From Leuctra nigra (taxonomy: Eukaryota > Arthropoda > Insecta > Plecoptera > Leuctridae), in assembly GCA_934045905.1 (NCBI GenBank), contig OW203769.1:27950817-28014816 (forward strand): 64,000 nucleotides of DNA. The letters are read 5' to 3'. Under the pieces are notes generated by a model that did no database searches, had not been told where the DNA came from, and saw only the letters and a program-made list of their open reading frames with translations. The position numbers and the translations under genes are program-made. Below, one piece after another: positions 20,789 through 32,835 of the stretch; the first letter of the stretch is position 1; each line of letters begins with the position of its first letter.

Positions 20789-21325
20789 TTAAGGTGCTGT
20801 TAGCGCTAGCGATTTTGCTGCTTTTTGTAGACACTTTTTGCGATACGATTGGAGACGAAATGGGTAGACCAAATTATTTGAAATTTTAATCGTGATTAGA
20901 TAAAAGACAAACTTAGGGTTATCCCTTGGTACATTTTTAATTTTTTGTTTCGTTAATTAGTAATAATTAGTGGCTTTTTGGTGAAAAATTAGCTGTTTTC
21001 TTGTCTCCCTGGCCGCCGTATAAAATTAAATTTCAAAAATGTGCCAAGGGATAACCCTAAGTTTGTCTTTCATCTAATCATGATTAAAATTTGAGATCAA
21101 TTGGTTTACGGGTTTGGTCTCCTATCGTATCGCAAATTTCATAGTTTTGCGCGGTTTTGTTGAATAACCGGCGCCTAATTAACGATGCAATATGCAAAAA
21201 TGAAAAAGTGCTACTAATATACAATCAGAGTGATCATGTGAACATCCTGTAAAAGTTACACTCGCTTATGAAACAATTTTTCTCTCTAAATTTTCTAAAA
21301 CGGCCGAGCGCTAGTATCACCTTAA
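20789..21325 (+). mobile_element. TTAA-flanked MITE, family A, copy 2
   Basis: 537 bp with TTAA at both ends (20789-20792 and 21322-21325) and inverted termini TTAAGGTGCTG / CACCTTAA. Same orientation and interior as copy 1. This is the copy that best supports the TTAA target duplication. Confidence 0.88.
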
Positions 21326-22287
21326 AGTGGTCCCACTGCTCCAGCCAAGGTGCTTAAAATTCGCCGTAATTCATACAAATCTCTGATGAAATAATACCTC
21401 AAACAACAGCATAACACAATTATATCTTACCGTACGCTCCAATTATATGTTTTTAATTGAAGTTCCAATTAAACTATCCCAAAATAATTCATATTTGTAG
21501 TGCAATGTTGCCAGATTTATGGTAAATTTTACACATTGTACACAGTTTCTTTCTTATTTGGCCCGTGACCCCATAATTTCAAACGGCAGTCTTATTCTAA
21601 AAATTATTATCTTTAATTTGAGACTATTTTCAATAATTTGTCATTCCTCTTGCGGTTTTAGGAGCAATTTAAGGCCAATTTTCCAGGACGATTTCATGTC
21701 TCCCTGTGTTATCTTATGGGGGAAAAGATGATCTTCAATCAAGAATATCTAATTATATGATACCGTAAGGGGCAATTATTTTTTGCTAGTTGTATGTAAT
21801 ATGGTTTCATTAATCTTTGGTGTGAATTACAGCAAATTCTCATTCCTATGCCGAAACGATGGAACCACCTTAACTAGATGGACGATAAGTGGTCTGTTCT
21901 ATAACTGAAGATAAGAGTGTGAACGTATCGCTCGATGTAGCAGGACTTGGTTGAGAGATTTGCGTTTAATCCGAGTCAATTTGAACTGGCTTCCAGAGGT
22001 GATCAGGAGACCTATTCCAGAACGTTTTTCCATTTCCATTCTGATGGAATCCAGCGAATTCCATTGGAATTGGGAATTTAAAAGTTGTAGAATAGGGCCC
22101 CAGTGTTGCGCCAACTGGAAGCCTAAAGGCAACGAAGCGGCGAGGCCAAGACGAATGAATGAATTGAAGTTAGGATATCGAAGACACTTTCAAATGTCCT
22201 TCATGTTCTGTCGGTGGAAGATCCAATATGCTGGGATAGTTACGCGATGCTGGATGCAAGTGCGAGGTCACCGGACTCGAAAAGAAG
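21326..22287. other. Anonymous sequence with a MITE relic
   Basis: About 22010-22105 contains imperfect inverted ATGGAAT/ATTCCAT motifs and TAGAATAGGGCCCC, the complement of the motif next to the hairpin at 12708. Otherwise nothing is recognised. Confidence 0.35.
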
Positions 22288-22737
22288 GAAATGTCTAGTG
22301 ATGGCACCATTGAAAATTTCATTTGAAAATTTTCAGAAAATTTTCAATGACTATTGAAAAAATTGAAAATTTTTGAAAAAGTTTAAATCAATTTTATTTG
22401 ATTTAATAAATGTATGGGCATACTTGGGACGCATACTGAACTCTATTATGATGCGTGTTGTTGTCTGAGTGGTAAATGTGCAAAATGATCATTAATACAG
22501 CATTCAAATTTCCCGCCTATGTAGAAATTACAGTCTGGCCAAAATTACAATGAAGAAAAACTGAGATTTGGGCTTATATTTGACTTTGATTTTGATTTTG
22601 ATTTTACGCTTTTTTCAGATATAATATCAACAATTGTGTGCAATAAAGCAATAAAAATAGTAATTTAAAAAATTTTCAACGCATTAAAAATTTTCAAAAA
22701 ATAAAATTTTCAGAAAATTGCCATCACTAGAAATGTC
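22288..22737. mobile_element. hAT-type MITE, family B, copy 2, with 8-bp TSD
   Basis: Element 22296-22729 with termini TAGTGATGGCA / TGCCATCACTA and a perfect 8-bp TSD GAAATGTC (22288-22295 and 22730-22737). Interior matches copy 1 (9898-10366) in inverse orientation, including a TTGTGTGCAATAAAGCAATA stretch and the GAAAATTTTC palindromes. Confidence 0.92.
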
Positions 22738-23014
22738 TTTGCGTAGAATATCTGCCATGCGTGTACAGTTCTTGTCCGATGTGCAACGCATCTAACGTAT
22801 GGGAGCTTCCAGTGATGTAAAAGCAGATATTTGTCGCATGGCGGGGCATGTGATATGAACTCCAGCTGGTATCGATGTTACCTGCTATTTGAATGCATCA
22901 TGCACGCCCGCGCGATCTCGATGAGCTGCTTGTCAGTCGCAGCCTCTCATGTCTGTAGCTCATCAGTTGAGATCCATCTCTGTCACGCAGCATATGTATC
23001 TGTAACATCTGCCA

Positions 23015-23075
23015 CACTTTTTGTATTTGTATTTATTTCAACATCTTACAGTAAGTGGCAATAGGTGGTAAGGAA
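23015..23075 (-). mobile_element. Retroposon 3'-end relic
   Basis: On the minus strand the sequence reads CTTACTGTAAGATGTTGAAA, then AATAAATACAAATACAAA, i.e. a polyadenylation-like signal plus a short AAATAC tail, as at a LINE 3' end. The upstream body is not recognisable. Confidence 0.4.
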
Positions 23076-24128
23076 CTCTAATCACTAAATAATAATAATA
23101 CTAAGCACTATGAATGTAAATAATAATCTTACTACTCAAGATCTCAAGACCTTACTACTTGCTCATTGTGTTTGACCCAGGGTTGGAAAAAAACAGTTTT
23201 TTTCAAAAATTATTTGCCCAGTGGGGTATTTCTTTTATTTCGTTTCTTTTTCGTTTTTTTTTTTTCAGATTTTGCTTATTTTGTATCTAATTTTATGAAA
23301 CTTATGTAAGTCATTATCAATAAATACATATTGGTTGAGGATCCCTTATTTGTAGCTAAAACTGTATGGAAAGTGTTCTGACTGAGTTTGATTCCTTGGA
23401 ACATTGGACTGCTCTCTTCTAACTATGCTTATCATAACATTTGAAATTGAAATAAATAATGGTTAAATATCTATTATTCAGACTTCTTCTCATAATTTTT
23501 TGTGAAAAAACCACACTTTTGGTAAAAAAAACGCGGGTTTTTTCACGTTGTTTTTACCCGAAAAAACGTTTTTGTGGGGGGGGGGGGGGGGGATCATGCC
23601 AACCCTGGTTTGACCTCGGTTCTTCTGTCTGGTTTGTTACTTAGAACATTTCTCTACAATTTCTGAATATTCTGCTCAGTTTTCCAGCATTACCTATCTC
23701 ACATATTTTAACTTTCCGTTTGCAGATTTACGTAATGGTTTTGTTTTTTCCATGGCATTATGCAAATGAGCTGGTACATTTGACATTGCGCCTGTTACGT
23801 CATGATCTGCACGGCTCTTGCGTCCTGATAGCTGACACTTGCATCTCATGAATGTTTACATTATAGCGGCGATTACCGCGACTCCTATCTCATTCACCCG
23901 CACAAGTGTGGCTTGTCTTTCGCTTCTCTCTCTTTGGACCTCAACATTACATTACGTGAGCATCAAAGTATAAGCGAGCGTCTCATTCAAAGTGTGCACC
24001 TCGAATCTTTTTGTGTACGAGCAGAACGTGCATTGCGATTCTGTTCGTTTTTCTAATTGATTTCTAGCAAGATCGGTCTATTGGTTTCATCGGAAAATAT
24101 ATTTATATAGTTTCCACTCCGCTTTACT
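23076..24128. other. Anonymous sequence with G tract
   Basis: A run of G occupies about 23576-23592. No gene recognised. Confidence 0.4.
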
Positions 24129-24332
24129 TTTTTATTGGGGCTTAACGTCGCACTGTTCTGCAGCGAGGCTAATGGCGACGAATGAATGATTATGATGATG
24201 ATTGGGAGATGATGGTGAAGAGTAGGTAAGGATGGTAGGGGGGAAGGAGGCGGTCGTGGCCTATTTGCCTGTCGACTGAGGGAGTACCACGGAAAAACCT
24301 CAGTCAGGAAGGACGGCCGCGGGAATCGAAAG
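24129..24332 (-). mobile_element. SINE copy, minus strand, 5'-truncated
   Basis: Complement of the SINE at 5605: the 3' end GGGGCTTAACGTCGCACTG is at 24137, followed by GATGATGATT, GGAAGGAGGCGG, TGTCGACTGAGGG and GGGAATCGAA, the complement of the B box. The copy stops inside the B box, so the tRNA-like head is missing. Confidence 0.85.
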
Positions 24333-24929
24333 AAGAGTATCCAAAGACATGTAATCTTGTAGTCATGAACATCAGAATTATACTCAGAGTCTTGTGCGCA
24401 TCTAATTTGCTATTTGTTCGAATTGGGCGCACTCTGGTGCCGAGATTGACATGACCTATTCCTGCGCATCTCGTGCTGCGCATCGGCAGATAAATCAGAC
24501 GTCTTCCAACGGATTTAAACATGCGAATACAAATCAACGGAGACTTTGCTTCGCTTTCTTTCCGTTTACCTCCTCCCTGCTTGATCTTGTTGAGAGTGTA
24601 GAATGCAGCCGTTATTCAGTCCGAGAGTTCCCGTGTTCAAAGCAGAGTCGAGAACGCGGACATCCGCCCTTCTGCCTCTGATGTACAATACATCCATATA
24701 CTCTGTTCTCCACTACTAATTGCTCTGTAACTGCTGGTGACGTTTACGCTACGCATAACTGCGGGGTTCAAATGATTTGCCTAAGGAAAAACTCGCTTGC
24801 CAAAACCCATGGTGGGCTGTTGAAGAAAAGTTATTTTCTAAAATAAAATTACTAAAAATAAACCCATAACTTTGCTGCCAGCATCAGGTGGTTTGGATCA
24901 GTTTAAGAGAGAAATACAAATCTGTGTAT
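24333..24929. other. No feature recognised
   Basis: The CCGCCCTTCTGCCTCTGATGTAC motif occurs at about 24664-24686 (recurrent, see findings). Confidence 0.35.
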
Positions 24930-24937
24930 ATTTGTCA

Positions 24938-25105
24938 AACGGTTATGAATATCGGAAAAGCAAGACCGATATGACGTGTATTGAACTTTTATCTACATTG
25001 CATGGCTTACTGTCATAACTTTGCTCCTACTATGTGGTCAACATTTGTATGAAACGAAAACGCTCCGTCGCTCGTCCGTAGCTCGACTGAGCGTTTTCGC
25101 AGATC
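24938..25105. mobile_element. Hairpin-MITE relative of 48931-49119
   Basis: Shares ACGGTTATGAATATCG, AAAAGCAAGA and CTCCTACTATGTGGTCA with the palindrome near 49 kb. Ends with a separate small hairpin CGAAAACGCTC / GAGCGTTTTCG (25055-25100). Half of the palindromic structure is lost. Confidence 0.55.
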
Positions 25106-27064
25106 CATCCACTATACCTAGAAAATGACTTGAAATTGTAGCTATTCAAAACCTGCAGACGATGTTTCTTCGGTTGACGCTCCTTGTGTTGATGTTGGCC
25201 CCCAAAAGGGCCGTTTACACGACATTTCGACAGACGTGGCTCTGTCATCTTCAGGTGAATACTGGTGCTCTCAACCTGCTCTCAATATCAAATACAACCA
25301 GTTAAAAAAACGAAGGAATAAAAAATTCACCCCAAAACCCCACTGGGCAAATAATGTGTGAAGTAATCGTGTTTGTAATGGCTGTTGTACTACCGAGTGT
25401 GCTTCCAGAGGGTCTCCAGGAATCTTTGCATGTGACGGGATTATTTGTGCCCCATTGAGCCGTCAGCAGCGCTCGTCTCGGGAAATAACTAATGAAATTC
25501 TTCCTGCTTATGGATGTAAGACGAATACTTCCTCGGTGGATGACCTAAGATCTGTTTAAACATCTGAGTGCGACTGTTGCAATGTCTGATGGAACGCTGT
25601 TCTTGGATCGTAACTGCGAAACCAGATTCAAATGCGTACAGAGTTCGATATTTTACGATCGGATCATTTTCCACTACGAGGCGGTGGAAATGCTGCGTGT
25701 AATGGTTCAGTTTCTTGCCACATTTATAAGGCTTTAATGTTGTCAAAATGTCCACTTAGGGCTGTTTCGTTTCTTGCTAAATAACGCAAACCGGAAAAGA
25801 TGTGAACAGCCAATGCTCAACCTGTTAGGTTTTCCAGACTGCTATCCGGTATTACCATAGTTTAAGCTACAGTTAGTTAGCTTAAACTCTAATTCAGAAA
25901 ACTCTGATTCATTTACTGCAATTTAATTCCGGGGCTTATTTTCTCAGATTAAAAGTTTGACCTTGAAGAGTTTTTTAATCGACTTTTATCAATATCTTTT
26001 TCCAGTGTAATTGTACAAAATAGGGCTATGTACGTGAATTCAGAACAGTTCAATGAAAATAATGTCATAGTTTGGAATAAGTTATTAGTTTTATTTTGTC
26101 CAACAGGTGTTTAGAACCCGAAAATTTATAATCCACTCGTTGAACCTGTTTAGGTTTGGGATGTTAATTCTGATCGAATTATATAATCAATGTAGACGAA
26201 TGTTATCCACTTTCAATCTGTGCATCAGATGATTTGACAATCTATAGTTCTGACTTGTCGCTGTGTGTCGATCAATTCAGCAGGAAATGTGAATTCAATG
26301 CACTAGCACTATTCATGAACTGTCATGCTAATGGTCCATATCTGTCCCTCGATGACGTGCATCAAGTGCAATTGCATACGTTCAATTAGTTTTCCATTTG
26401 AAGCTCAATTCACAATCATGCCATCTAATTTCTAATGCATTGTTTTCACGTCCATGTTGGCAGCGGCCATCTTTATGACACATAATGGTTGTATAGATCC
26501 GTTGTTATTTTTTTAGTGGTAAACCATTTAGGTTATTGATCGAAGTTACCATTAGGGATAACATTTGAGATAATATTTTTTACCAGATGTGCAGTTAAAG
26601 TTGTAAAAACCCGGAGCTTTCAATAGTGATTTGCACAGTGGGGTTTTTTGCGGTTATAAATTTAAGGTTATTTTCTTTCATTGTATTTTTTTTATACATC
26701 TATTATTGAGTGTAGGGTTTTGAATGATTACAATTCGAAGTAATTTTCAGTATAAATGATGGTAGCAACTTAATTGCTACAGACAATTGTAATTCTCGAC
26801 GCCACATACATCTAGAGATTTTTAACCCTTTGCTGTGAGACATTGTTGGTGCTACCTTTAGTTTATTTAATTTTGTATTTTATCTACAAACATTGTCGCT
26901 AGAGAAGGAAGAGCAGAGACTATTATACATAAATTGTGTGAAATTAATTATATACTTTGCTTGCATCTCGCTCTCCGTCACCTAAATCAGACGACTGAAG
27001 ATGGCAACCGCCTCGTCAGCAGATCAAATACCTCGGAAATAATTGTGAACATAATTTTACAATG
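25106..27064. other. Anonymous AT-rich sequence
   Basis: Two kilobases with no recognised gene, RNA or bounded repeat; open frames are all under 90 codons and without recognisable motifs. Confidence 0.45.
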
Positions 27065-27227
27065 TAAAGCCCCATTTTCACGGTGCAATTTCTTGAACAA
27101 CTTGTGTTACACGACGCAACTTTCTGTCACAGAACTTAAAACATGTTCTAATTTCCATTCAAGAAGTGTGACACAGAAGTGTGGTACAGAAGTTGTTGAA
27201 GAAATTGCACCGTGTAAATGGGGTTTA
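27065..27227. mobile_element. TA-flanked palindromic MITE
   Basis: About 163 bp. CCCCATTTTCACGGTGCAAT and TTCTTGAACAACTT at the left match the complement of the right end (AAGTTGTTGAAGAAATTGCA, CCGTGTAAATGGGG). Both ends abut TA. Non-coding. Confidence 0.75.
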
Positions 27228-28985
27228 ATACTTATTTGTCAAGAGTTTTAAAATTTTATACAAAATATCTAAGGTTTATTTTGTTGTATTTCGATGAATT
27301 ATTGTTGTTGAAATCCCCACTGGCTGTTTGAAGTGTGTTTGCCACCCATGTAGTGGAGCAGTGAAAGTGAGATTGTATTGTAACAATCTTCTCTTGTCTT
27401 TTGCAGGTGAGTCTTCTTACGTTCACCGCAGCTGTAAACACAAGAGTAAGCTTCACGGTCCTGCATGGAAACCCAACTCATCTTAGAGTTCTAGAATGAA
27501 TTGTGAACTTGATATATTCTAAATATACATATTTCTCATCTCTTGAAGAACAAAATATCTTACTTATTGTTAAATATAGTCGTCAGAAAGTTTCTGTTCT
27601 GAATCTGCATGAATCGAGTCAACTTTTGAGCGAGCGAGAGTACTCGAGGGACATGATGTCAGACAAAGAGATGATATCATGATGATACCTGTTGCTGATA
27701 AGTCATAGCATGCTGTCTTCATGGTAGCTTCCATGATTGAATGCCGAGATTTCACATAGAAATTGAAGCATTTTGAAAGAATGACAAGTGTATTTTAATT
27801 TTCACATTTGTTTGGGATTTGTCATAGTAATGAGAACTATTAATGATGACGAAACTATATTTTACATACAACTATCAACAATTGATTTGCCTCTTACCGT
27901 ATGATATAATATTCTTGATTGAATTTTAAATTTAACCCTGTTAAACATAGAGAGACCGGAAATCGACCATGAATTAGGACTTAAAATGCTCAAAACCGCA
28001 AGAGAAATGACAAAATATTGAAAATAGAGTAATTTTCAATTTTTTTTTTTTTTTTATAGAATGCAGTGCATACGTGAACGGTTTCTTAGCGTGAAAGCTC
28101 GAGAATTTGCCTCCAAATAGCCAAGGGGGAATTAATACGGCAATAAATACAAAAACGTGATTTAAAAAATCTCATTCATTCTGAAGAAATACTGCACGGG
28201 CGACCAAATGACAAGCGTCGAAAACTAATTACCCAAAACGCAATAATATTGTCCAAATTCACTTTTGAATTTCAACATTTTGCTGTGGCCTCTGCTGCCC
28301 GGACCCGCAATTGTTAGTGGGTTGTATTTTCCCGAAAATACAACCCCTTAGGGTATTTACAGGGAAATAATGAATACTTCAGTGTTATTTGGAAGGCGCA
28401 TTTTGAATGTATTTGTTCTGCCCAATGGCGTGGAGTACAGGTTGTGAATGTCTGACATGTCGGTCATGTGCTGTCGAGTGTTTGTAATCCGAAGACATCG
28501 ATAATGTCGCTATTCACCACGCGCGGCGACATTCAGTTTGACCCCCCATTCGGGCCTTCTACCTCTGAGGTACACATGTAAGAGCCATGCATTTGACTCG
28601 CATTCCTGGCACCGTGGCTGTCATCTTGTCGCAGCTAATTGTTTTGTTTTCACTCGGTATCTTGGCGAGAACGCGACGACGTCGATCGACAATTGATTGC
28701 TTGTCATTAGGAATTGCGAAATGTCTCGAACATCGTGAAATGAGATTTACCGAGCACCGAGCTCGGAAACATGTTTATTGCCCTCTGCTACTCGCTCTTG
28801 TTCGTAGTTTGTAATTGAAAAGTCGGAAGACGTAAGACAGCGGCAATCACGCGATGACACTTGGCTTTGACTCGACGTATGTCTGAATATTTGTTTTACG
28901 ACAGAGGGCAGCACCTGGCTTGTGGAGAGAAGCTAAATGAACAATCAGTATTTCATACACAGAAGGAAATCTGCACTAGAAGGCG
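27228..28985. other. Anonymous sequence with one perfect short palindrome
   Basis: 28320-28347 is a 13-bp inverted repeat (GGTTGTATTTTC / GAAAATACAACC) with almost no loop. The recurrent TTCTACCTCTGAGGTAC motif is at 28557-28573. No gene is recognised. Confidence 0.4.
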
Positions 28986-29795
28986 GTGAAAACTAGAGAG
29001 CCTATATATATCACTTCCTTCTAAGAGAGTCGCCAATGCACACGCAGACGCCATTTATGATCCAGTGACGTCATGTCAATGAACTTCAACTCAAAGATAA
29101 TACACAAGTAATGTCGTCATCACTCATGGCCAAAGAGTAACTTGACTCAAAGAAAGAGCAAACAAAAATGTCCTTGAGTTCGTTGACAACTGACATTTCA
29201 AGTGTCATGTTAGTGTTTCTATTCTTTATTGTGAAACAAAGAGTATATAAGTTTTTTATTAATTTCTTAAACTAAATATATACCTATATTACTGCCTGCC
29301 TTCATAATTATCTACGTGCTTTAAGTTTGTTTCTTTAAAGAGGTTGGAAAAGTGAATTGTAGAAACTGTAACCTCACTTTATTGAGTGAAAAATATCCTA
29401 ATTACTGGGACAGTGGTTCCCAACAGTTATAAACAACCCATGTCTTTAAATATTAGAACTAACAACATCAAGGCACTACTAGTTTTTATGTCTATCTAGT
29501 CTAGTATTAGCAGAGTCTCTACCTCTAGACCGCTATATTACCTACTCTCTTTGCTCTAGACTACCTTCTAGCACCTAGAAGTTTCTGTTATCACTATTTC
29601 ATTGAAGGTAACGTAATGTTTAACAATCTACCTACACAATTCTATTGTAGCCATCTACTGTATATCTACTCTTTTAGGTTCAGGTTTAGTGTTTACTCTT
29701 TCATAGATTTACCTTACCTACCTGAACAAAAAGTTTTTACACATTGTTCCTACTCTGTTAATAACTAGGTAGGTAGTATCTCAATAACGGTAAGG

Positions 29796-30165
29796 TACAC
29801 TTGGCACAACTAAATTTGATCGTTCAACTAACCTGGGGGCTTATTCTTGAAAAAGTTATCACGTCATAACTCCAAGTTATGATGTCATAAGGAAGTTTGT
29901 CCTATCTCTCACCATGTTAATATTATGACTTTCTTATGAGTCATTACTTATGACGTGATAACTATTTCAAGAATAACCATCCAGATTGACTGAAAAATGT
30001 TAGATCGCACCATCAGAAGTAAGTCCAAGTGATCTCCTTGTCTCACTCTACGTTACCTCACATTTCAATGATAATATTAATAACAAGCTTTGGAACATAT
30101 TATGGAACATGACCAGTCAGTCATTCAAATTTGTTCACTGATCAATTTTTGTTGTGCTGAGTGTA
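29796..30165. mobile_element. Tc1/mariner-type MITE, family D, copy 2, interrupted
   Basis: Ends TACACTTGGCACAAC and GTGCTGAGTGTA match family D. The middle is split by a ~148-bp palindrome at about 29836-29983 whose arms are GCTTATTCTTGAAAAAGTTA / TAACTATTTCAAGAATAACC. Without the insert, the flanks rejoin to the sequence in copies 1 and 3. Confidence 0.75.
29836..29983. mobile_element. Small palindromic MITE nested in family D copy 2
   Basis: Arms of ~37 bp (ATTCTTGAAAAAGTTATCAC / complement with two changes) enclose a GTTATGATGTCATAAGG-containing loop. It is absent from the two other family D copies, which marks it as a later insertion. Confidence 0.7.
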
Positions 30166-30394
30166 CCTAGTACCTATCTTATAAAAGTTTTACAATGTTC
30201 TGAACTAGAGCCGTAGTTAGATTCATGACGAGGCAGTGCAAGCACAAACTCTATATTGACCGATATTAATTTGATACACGGATGTTTTGGATCTAGGGGA
30301 ATGGAAGTTATTTATTTTGTTTGTCGGCTTGCACTTGTGTGCCATTTAAGTCAGTAATGTAAAGGAAGCTATCAGCTATGCAATCAGCAAGTTC

Positions 30395-30867
30395 AGTGCT
30401 ATTTGCCTTTGGTCCGACCATCAAGAATCTACTTTCTCCATCAGAAGAAATATTGTGTAGATACCTGTTCAAAACCAATTCGGAAAGCCCGAATCATCGA
30501 CAGCTTTAGAAGGTCGCAAATCTTTTGCTATGAAGCGCACAGCTGCTGAGACCAAACACCCTTTGCAAAAGGTGTCGGAGTTCTAGCTGCAAATCCAGGC
30601 CAAACGATGGCCTGGATTGGAACTCTGGCACTTTTTTGTCTTTGTAAGCTACCAGTCCCGATTTTAGGCATGTAAGTAACCACACCCCGACACTTCACAC
30701 AATAAGCAAAAGGTTCGCGTTTACCTTTGATCAAAAATACCTCATTTAAAGTTTTTCCATACTTCACTTTTTCTGGAGCTGTGTTCTTCTAACACCAGTC
30801 CATCTGATTTTTTTATTGCTAATTGTTCAATAACATTTTTGGAAAGAGCACTACTAGAGTAAGCCAT
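30395..30867 (-). pseudogene. hAT transposase remnant, BED zinc finger region
   Basis: Minus strand, starting from a Met at 30865-30867: MAYSSSALSKNVIEQLAIKK, then SEVWKNF. A frame change follows, then NEVFLIKGKREPFAYCVKC and GVVTYMPKIGTGSLQRQK. This is the BED-finger pattern of hAT transposases (WxxF, CxxC, TSSLxRH), but the zinc-binding His appears as Gln. After a second break, AAVRFIAKDLRPSKAVDD matches the conserved stretch after the finger in hAT proteins (FIAKDLRP). The catalytic core and the C-terminal dimerisation domain are not recognisable. A MITE lies just upstream of the Met (30877-32135). Family identification is from memory of the domain, not a search. Confidence 0.8.
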
Positions 30868-30868
30868 G

Positions 30869-32143
30869 ATACACGCCAGGGACCCGAACCGGAACCTAGA
30901 ACCGGTACGAACCTTTATAATTTTGGAACCAGAACCGGAACCGGAACTGTTATACTTTTTTCCCCAAGAACCGGAACTCGAACCTTTATAATCAATTAGG
31001 TTCTTAAGGTGGCTCATCCAATCGGGCATGGTCTCAGATTTTCATAATTTTTTGTCTACTTATTGATAATCATGCCATACACAATCCCTGAAAAAATTAA
31101 ACACTTCTCGTGTCTAGTTTTTGAGATAAATTGAGTTTTCTTCCCCATGTTATCTTATGGCAGACAAGTAAAATCGTGTCACATTTAGGCTAATAATGAA
31201 GATCTAATTTTTATGTAGTCCCAACTTTGATCAAAAAACTTTTTTTCTGGTAGATATATGGATATCCTATTAGAGAAAAAATTGAAAACAATACCAACGT
31301 GTGCTATTTTAGAAGTTATAAGTCAAAAACGCAATGATTTTCCTATACCTCCTGTGTTAAAGTTTTCTTCATTCTCGGAAGGCAATAATTTTAAACCTCG
31401 CTGTAAGACAGGAATTGCAAGTTAAATGACATTTTATTATTTGTTTATACTTAAATAGAGTTCAAATGTTGGAAAAAGTAATTCATGATGGTAATTTCAA
31501 AAAATAATTATTTTGGCATGTTCGATCGGTTGAGCCACGTTAAAGGTTCTTTAAGGTTCATTCTTTTAATAAAAGAAACAAGTATGATTCAATTTCTTAA
31601 CACTTGGATATTAATATTATGATATTTTCAAAGAATATTATTTGCAAAGTTGTAAAAAGTTTTATTTTTTGATACAATTTCTATTAGTATTTTTTGTAGA
31701 CTTTTTTTAATTCTTGAAACTCCTTCATTTTCAAATGATGCTCGAGTTTTCAATTTTTGAATCTGACTACTGCGATGAGAACTGCATTGCTGACAATTAT
31801 GAAGCTCTGGCAAAATGAATGTTTACGCCGTCTTATGGAGAAAATTGCCGCCACTGTCTCTTCTGACTCTGAGAAATTTAGTCTGCGCACCATCCTGTGA
31901 CTTCTGTGTACGCATATTACATACATATTACAAATCCAATAATTCCATTAAATTTGACATAATACTGAAGTGTTATAATCTAGTTTGATTTAAAATTTGA
32001 GAACCGGAACCCGGAACCTTTATGCAGGAACCGGAACCGAACCTTTAAGAATATTTGTTTAAGAACCGGAACCGGAACCTTTATAAAGTAAAATTGTGGA
32101 ACCGGAACCTTTATTAATAAAGGTTCGGGTCCCTGATAAACGC
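30869..32143. mobile_element. hAT-type non-autonomous element, GGAACC-rich, family E copy 1
   Basis: Element 30877-32135 with termini CAGGGACCCGAACC / GGTTCGGGTCCCTG, flanked by near-identical 8-bp repeats ATACACGC (30869-30876) and ATAAACGC (32136-32143), one mismatch. Both subterminal zones are packed with GAACCGGAACC and AACCTTTAT motifs. The middle is AT-rich and non-coding. CAGGGAC ends plus 8-bp TSD indicate hAT. It is inserted in or beside the transposase gene of the larger hAT element. Confidence 0.82.
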
Positions 32144-32835
32144 CGTCTCCTGCTGAAACGACACTCATAGGTACCTACTGATTTGCGAAGCCGAGATGCT
32201 TCTAAGTCCTACTCTATGCATTGCAGATAAACATAACATCCCTTGCCTGATGGAAACTGCTTAGGTGTGCTTATTGTCTAGAGTCTAGACTCGACATCTG
32301 AGTCTTCACTATCTGTGTAAGAAAATAAGTCTAAAAACCCACACACATACTATACAAAAATATACAAGGAAGATTGCTGGTCACGCATGCTCAAGTTGAA
32401 CACATCAGGAACAAGGAATTTTTTTGGATTATCTAACTTTTCCTTGTGTCACGATACACGGGCGAGTCAAAATATTGCACGCTCACGCACGGCATTTTTC
32501 TGACGGTGCACACTCACGCTTTAATTCGTGAGTCACGACTCAAGTCACTCACACAGTCACCTCTACTAGGTACCAACCTTCTACTCTCGTCGAAACAGAG
32601 ATTGTTGTCTCCAGTTCTGCACATGATTTCTTTTTTGATACCTATATGAAACTGGTATAATTTAAATCAAAATCATTTGTAGACTTTAGTTTGGCTTCCA
32701 AAATAAATATAATTATCATTGAATAAGATTATGGAATAATAATTAGTTACTTAGCAGAAAATAAGTAGAATTTGTTCAGCCCAAAAGTAGAAGTTTAATT
32801 GTCACATTGGAATTTATAGTAGATACTGTCAATAT
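32144..32835. other. Interior of the 5.4-kb hAT element, unassigned
   Basis: No recognisable protein. The bases next to the MITE could contain the original 5' end of the transposase gene on the minus strand, but similarity is not visible by eye. Confidence 0.4.
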
